A program made the position numbers and the translations under genes. Under the pieces are notes generated by a model. It saw nothing but the letters and a program-made list of their open reading frames with translations. It was not told where the DNA came from and made no database searches. A stretch of 64,000 bases of DNA from Croceimicrobium sp965658965. GTDB taxonomy: Bacteria > Bacteroidota > Bacteroidia > Flavobacteriales > Schleiferiaceae. This document shows, piece after piece, positions 60,089 to 64,000 of the stretch. The DNA lies in assembly GCA_965658965.1 (NCBI GenBank), contig CBFHVV010000003.1:4828-68827 (forward strand). Reading direction: 5' to 3'. The first letter of the stretch is position 1. Each line of letters opens with the position of its first letter.

Positions 60089-61435
60089 ATGACATTAAAT
60101 AAATTTAAAACCTTCAGTAAAAGAGCCATTTTCACGATGGCTTCTTTTGCTTTATTAAGTGCCTGCGAAAAACCTACCGAAGGACTAGGTTTTGAGCAAG
60201 TTATTGGTGGAACCATTGAAGCCGATACTTTGCATATTCCTATAATTAGCTATACTGCTGGAATTGACTCCGTATTGGTGGCACTGCCCTATGAAAGTCA
60301 GCTAAATTTTGGTGGCTATAATTCTACCCGCTTACTTGGTAGAACGGAGAGTGCTACTTTTGGCAAGGAAGAAGCGCGCCTTTTGGCTCAACTTCTACCC
60401 GAACAAGTAAACCCAGACTTTGGCGACAACCCCATCATTGATTCAGTAAACCTTTATCTACGGATTACCGAAGCCTATGGTGACACTTCCATTCCAATGA
60501 ATATTGTGGTAAGTGAACTGGAACAAAGCTTTAGTAAAGACTCAAGCTTTTTTAGTAACTACCAGCCTACTTTAGGCCGAGAGATTGGACGCTTAGATAA
60601 TTATATGCCGAAGCCCAAAACAACCGTTTTTGTGGAAGACCTTCTGGCACCAGCCACTATTCGGGTTCCTCTAGACCTAGCTTTTTTCCAAAGTAAATTT
60701 GCCGATGTTGGAAATGGGCAATTCGATTCATTAGCAAGTTTTAATAGTTTCGTAGAATATTTTAAAGGTATTGAGGTAAAGACCGAAAATGGTGGCTGTA
60801 TCTTATATACCAATCTGGCTAGTAATTATAGCCTTATTCGCATCTATTATCATAATGATTTAGATACTACCTTTACCGACTTAAGTTTTAATCAAGATAA
60901 AAGCACGGTGCCTATTACCTTTAGCACTTTTAATCAAGACTATAGCAATGCCAGCATTGACCTATCCAGTATAGATAGCGTTAATGGCGAAGCACAAACT
61001 TATGTACAAGCCATGGGTGGAGCGGTTACGGCTTTTAAATTTGACATGGACAAAATAGACTCTCTTAGTAATGAGGGACTTATTATTAATAGAGCTTTAA
61101 TAGAATTTTATACCGCTCAGGGATTGGGTACATCAGTTGCTCCTAGTCCGAGAATGGAAGTTCGATTTCTAGAAAATAATGCGTTGGGAGACCGCATTTT
61201 AGACTATCGAGTGGATGGCGGTGGCGACGGAAACTTAAGACGCGGCATCTTAAGAGACAATCGTTACGTTTTTGACGTTAGCCGACAGTTGTTTTCAGTT
61301 TTAAACAGTGGAATCAATAATAGCATGGCTATTACCCCACTAACCAGAACAACAGCCGCTAACCGTACAATTTTAAGGGGAGGGAAAGAACCGCAAGAAC
61401 AAGCAAAAGTTATTATTTATTACACAAAACCTTAA
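60089..61435 (+). CDS. DUF4270 domain lipoprotein
   Basis: Predicted lipoprotein of 448 residues: signal peptide with lipobox LSAC (Cys26) followed by EKPTEGLGFEQVIGGTIEADTLHI, typical of the DUF4270 family. The rest is beta-rich with repeated paired strands, like a surface-exposed stalk; several family members sit beside the glycogen synthase-like and glmS genes in Bacteroidota. Function unknown. It lies between the GT5-like protein and glmS with gaps of 6 and 15 bases, so one operon. Confidence 0.85.
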   Translation: MTLNKFKTFSKRAIFTMASFALLSACEKPTEGLGFEQVIGGTIEADTLHIPIISYTAGIDSVLVALPYESQLNFGGYNSTRLLGRTESATFGKEEARLLAQLLPEQVNPDFGDNPIIDSVNLYLRITEAYGDTSIPMNIVVSELEQSFSKDSSFFSNYQPTLGREIGRLDNYMPKPKTTVFVEDLLAPATIRVPLDLAFFQSKFADVGNGQFDSLASFNSFVEYFKGIEVKTENGGCILYTNLASNYSLIRIYYHNDLDTTFTDLSFNQDKSTVPITFSTFNQDYSNASIDLSSIDSVNGEAQTYVQAMGGAVTAFKFDMDKIDSLSNEGLIINRALIEFYTAQGLGTSVAPSPRMEVRFLENNALGDRILDYRVDGGGDGNLRRGILRDNRYVFDVSRQLFSVLNSGINNSMAITPLTRTTAANRTILRGGKEPQEQAKVIIYYTKP

Positions 61436-61450
61436 AACAGATCTCTCATT

Positions 61451-63292
61451 ATGTGTGGAATCGTAGGCTATTTAGGAAATAAAAACGCAGTACCGGTAGT
61501 AATTAACGGACTACGCCGATTAGAATATCGTGGCTATGACAGCGCCGGTATTGCCGTTATGAACGGAAATCTAAAGGTGGTAAAGTGCAAAGGGAAAGTT
61601 GCCGACTTAGAAGCCAAAATGGCTGACTCGGTAGGTGAGTCCAATATTGGTATTGGTCATACACGCTGGGCCACCCATGGCGAGCCTAACGATGTAAATG
61701 CACATCCGCACGTTTCTAATAATGGTGAGTTAGTACTTATCCACAACGGAATTATTGAAAATTATGGTTCTTTAAAAGCGGCTCTTAAAGACCGTGGATA
61801 TAAGTTTCATAGCGACACCGACACTGAGGTATTAGTAAATCTTATTGAAGATGTAAAATCCTCTGAAAATATTACTCTGGCGCAAGCGGTAAAGATTGCT
61901 TTAAACCAAGTGGTGGGTGCTTATGCCATAGCTATTTTCGATATCTCTAACAGCGATCAAGTAGTAGTTGCTAAAAAAGGTAGCCCCTTGGTGGTAGGTA
62001 TTGGCGAAGGCGAATACTTTATTGCCAGTGATGCAACTCCCTTCTTAGAGTTCACCAAAAAGGCCGTTTACCTTGAAGACGACGAAATGGCCGTTATTAA
62101 TCGTGGCGAAGATTTAGAAGTTCTCTCTATTCCAGACAACCGCGTTGTTGATCACTACGTGCATCAATTGGAAATGGACTTAGCCTCAATCGAAAAAGGC
62201 GGCTACGAACATTTCATGCTAAAAGAAATTTACGAGCAACCTAAATCTATTGGCGATACCCTCAGAGGAAGACTGCTAGCAGACCAAGGTCTAATTCAAA
62301 TGGATGGTGTTTATCAATTTCAAGAGAAGTTGGTTAGCGCTAGTCGCATCATAATCATTGGTTGTGGTACCAGCTGGCATGCTGGCTTAGTGGCAGAGTA
62401 TATATTTGAAGACTTAGCCCGTATTCCGGTAGAAGTTGAATATGCTTCTGAATTCCGCTATCGTAATCCTGTAATTACCGAAAAAGATGTGGTGATTGCG
62501 ATTAGCCAATCTGGGGAAACCGCAGATACTCTCGCCGCAATTAAATTGGCCAAAGAAAAAGGAGCAACCATTTTTGGCGTTTGTAATGTAGTAGGCTCTA
62601 CTATTGCGCGTGAAACACACTCTGGGGCTTATACTCATGCTGGCCCCGAAATTGGAGTGGCTTCTACTAAAGCCTTTACTTCACAAGTGGCGGTTTTGTC
62701 TTTAATTGCCATAAAAGTTGCGCATAAAAAAGGCCTGCTTAAAGAAAGCTACTACCACCGCCTACTGAACGAATTGAACGAAATTCCTAATAAGATTGAG
62801 CGAATGCTTACGAGCGATGCTCAGAGTCGTTCGATTGCGGAGATGTTTAAGGACGCACCTAACTTCCTTTATCTAGGTCGTGGTTATAACTTTCCGGTTG
62901 CCCTAGAAGGCGCGCTAAAACTAAAAGAAATCAGCTATATCCACGCAGAAGGTTACCCTGCTGCAGAAATGAAACATGGACCGATTGCGCTTATTGATGA
63001 AAATATGCCGGTTGTGGTAATAGCACCGAAAAGTGGTCAGTACGAGAAAATTGTTTCCAATATTCAAGAAGTTAAAGCTAGAGAAGGAAAGGTTATTGCG
63101 ATTGTTAGTGAAGGCGACAGCGAAATTGCTCAAATGGCAGATTATGTTATCGAAGTAGAAGATACTATGGAAGTATTCTCTCCTTTATTAACTACCATTC
63201 CTTTGCAACTCCTTTCGTACCATATTGCAGTAATGCGTGGTTGCAATGTAGACCAACCGCGTAACTTAGCGAAATCCGTGACGGTGGAATAA
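61451..63292 (+). CDS. glmS: Glutamine-fructose-6-phosphate transaminase (isomerising)
   Basis: Produces glucosamine-6-phosphate for cell-wall precursors. The 613-residue length is typical. The N-terminal glutaminase begins with Cys2 (CGIVGYLG) and contains RRLEYRGYDSAGIA and HTRWATHGEPN; two SIS domains follow (about 290-430 and 460-600) with ISQSGETADTLAA and GVASTKAFTSQVA; the end is PRNLAKSVTVE. Last gene of the GT5-like/DUF4270/glmS operon; a strong terminator follows. No glmS ribozyme is seen, as expected outside Firmicutes. Confidence 0.97.
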   Translation: MCGIVGYLGNKNAVPVVINGLRRLEYRGYDSAGIAVMNGNLKVVKCKGKVADLEAKMADSVGESNIGIGHTRWATHGEPNDVNAHPHVSNNGELVLIHNGIIENYGSLKAALKDRGYKFHSDTDTEVLVNLIEDVKSSENITLAQAVKIALNQVVGAYAIAIFDISNSDQVVVAKKGSPLVVGIGEGEYFIASDATPFLEFTKKAVYLEDDEMAVINRGEDLEVLSIPDNRVVDHYVHQLEMDLASIEKGGYEHFMLKEIYEQPKSIGDTLRGRLLADQGLIQMDGVYQFQEKLVSASRIIIIGCGTSWHAGLVAEYIFEDLARIPVEVEYASEFRYRNPVITEKDVVIAISQSGETADTLAAIKLAKEKGATIFGVCNVVGSTIARETHSGAYTHAGPEIGVASTKAFTSQVAVLSLIAIKVAHKKGLLKESYYHRLLNELNEIPNKIERMLTSDAQSRSIAEMFKDAPNFLYLGRGYNFPVALEGALKLKEISYIHAEGYPAAEMKHGPIALIDENMPVVVIAPKSGQYEKIVSNIQEVKAREGKVIAIVSEGDSEIAQMADYVIEVEDTMEVFSPLLTTIPLQLLSYHIAVMRGCNVDQPRNLAKSVTVE

Positions 63293-63316
63293 AACCGCGT
63301 TACCATAAAAGATAGA

Positions 63317-63345
63317 AAGGCGACTCGTTTGGGTCGCCTTTTTTA
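63317..63345 (+). terminator. Rho-independent terminator after glmS
   Basis: Perfect 8-bp stem AAGGCGAC/GTCGCCTT (63317-63324 with 63333-63340) followed by a T-rich tract (TTTTTTATT). Confidence 0.9.
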
Positions 63346-63378
63346 TTGCTTCTAAAAACAGATACGATCGTTTTGGCT

Positions 63379-63408
63379 ATGCGCAGTGTCCCGAAGGGCA
63401 TTGCGTAT
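63379..63408. other. Strong 30-base hairpin of unknown role
   Basis: ATGCGCAGTGTCCC pairs with GGGCATTGCGTAT around a GAA loop; 13 pairs including two G-T pairs and a one-base bulge. No T-tract follows on either strand, so it is not a typical terminator. It could be a REP-like element. It lies between the glmS terminator and the end of the orphan gene. Confidence 0.45.
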
Positions 63409-63429
63409 ATGTGTTGATGTGTGGCGCTT

Positions 63430-63930
63430 CTATTTTTTCCATTCCATTCTTTTTTCTAGTCCGCTCAGTCTGTCTTTAATTACTTTTTCATTTCTAATGA
63501 ATTGAGTCAAATCAGCAATTGTTTCTGAAACACCAATTAGAAAAGAGTTCCCATCTTCTTGTCTGAATAGAAAAGCTGAGTCATATTTAACCGTGATTAG
63601 TTCTCTTCCTTCACTATTCCAATCTTCTTCGTCCTTGTCTGCATATAGCTCTATTGTCTCAATTTTGCTCGCTGGTTTCATTGAAATTGAAGAAGGGTCA
63701 ATTAAAGCATTGTCTGAGCTTCGTTTTATACCAATAGGATCATCACGTTTCGATAGTTCAAGTTGGTAATACTCGTAATCATTTTTTTCAATCCATCTTG
63801 TCTGGAAGCAAAAGAATCCTTTGTCAAGAGAAAGTGAAAGAGAACTTGCTTCAAAATCATGATTATTTACGTCAACAGAAATTGACTTAGAATATATCAT
63901 ATAGACATTCTGTCCAAGCAAACTACCCAT
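63430..63930 (-). CDS. Hypothetical protein
   Basis: Protein of 166 residues with no recognised domain. No signal peptide: the N-terminus reads MGSLLGQNVYMIYSKSISV. Alternating strands (ISVDVNNHDF, SSLSLSLDKGFFCFQTRW, EYYQLELS, TVKYDSAFLFR) suggest an all-beta fold with a charged C-terminal helix ending KRMEWKK. ATG at 63928-63930; an internal ATG at residue 11 is possible. AT-rich like an acquired gene, and next to an odd hairpin. Function unknown. Confidence 0.6.
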   Translation of the reverse strand: MGSLLGQNVYMIYSKSISVDVNNHDFEASSLSLSLDKGFFCFQTRWIEKNDYEYYQLELSKRDDPIGIKRSSDNALIDPSSISMKPASKIETIELYADKDEEDWNSEGRELITVKYDSAFLFRQEDGNSFLIGVSETIADLTQFIRNEKVIKDRLSGLEKRMEWKK

Positions 63931-64000
63931 GACATCTTTTTAATGAGTTGGTTTTTAAAGCCGTAATTCTCGATGAAGTGAAGTATCCCAAGATTATCTC

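Noticed and set aside
63293..63429. attTn7-type insertion downstream of glmS
   Set aside because: No Tn7 end sequences, target duplications or transposition genes seen before the window ends.

Overview
The window looks like chromosomal DNA of a marine-type Bacteroidota, most likely order Flavobacteriales (Cryomorphaceae/Schleiferiaceae-like). The evidence is: two large proteins with a type IX secretion (T9SS) C-terminal sorting domain, lineage-typical families (DUF4270, DUF2723/GT117, DUF6132, M61 with PDZ, UGE-like threonine dehydrogenase), many start codons preceded by the Bacteroidota -7 promoter element TAnnTTTG rather than a Shine-Dalgarno sequence, and the familiar order rplM-rpsI-rpsB-tsf-pyrH-frr. 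I could not run any search, so the taxonomic placement is inference.

Layout. 1-12.9 kb: end of a secreted or lipoprotein gene, Na/Pi cotransporter, a T9SS mosaic protein, a TonB-dependent receptor behind a beta-helix-like lipoprotein, then a divergent OmpR/PhoB-type response regulator and histidine kinase. Three 11-bp direct repeats resembling a Pho box lie in the divergent promoter, so I read 0.4-11.8 kb as a candidate phosphate-acquisition locus. 12.9-18.9 kb: trmB, an alkyltransferase-like gene, rsmI, and the leftward translation cluster frr-pyrH-tsf-rpsB-rpsI-rplM. 19-22.5 kb: a secreted M43 metalloprotease and a small accessory insertion next to polA. 22.5-31.6 kb: polA, a metallophosphoesterase, a lipoprotein, an alpha/beta hydrolase, threonine dehydrogenase, a divergent Nramp-like transporter and a sugar-dehydrogenase-like lipoprotein.

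31.7-36.1 kb: a DUF6132-rhodanese-small membrane protein operon, a highly structured intergenic element, small hypotheticals and tRNA-Gln(UUG). 36.2-43 kb: GT117 membrane protein, polysaccharide deacetylase, a rhodanese-rhodanese-thioredoxin operon, M61 peptidase and YitT family protein. 44-50.2 kb: an ABC efflux pair (FtsX/MacB-like permease and ATPase) divergent from a sigma-54 response regulator/histidine kinase pair. The 400-bp region between them carries two dyads spaced 22 bp (enhancer-like) and a 148-bp element with perfect 13-bp terminal inverted repeats. 50.8-55 kb: 2-oxoacid:ferredoxin oxidoreductase (KorAB), a NifU-type protein and an Mrp ATPase. 55.1-63.3 kb: radA, a probable degenerate nucleotidyltransferase, a flippase-like protein, panD, panC, then rightward a half-length GT5 glycogen-synthase-like protein, a DUF4270 lipoprotein and glmS. 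The window ends in an orphan hypothetical gene.

Most of the window is ordinary core genome. The places I consider most worth a second look are the Pho-box-like repeats with the lipoprotein/receptor pair, the twin dyads and the TIR element at 47.2-47.5 kb, the structured element at 32.58-32.72 kb, and several homologs that have lost family-defining residues: Nramp-like, GT5-like, HldE-like, the Mrp protein and the alkyltransferase-like protein. Several gene starts were moved inward because a promoter or terminator lies within the longer reading frame.
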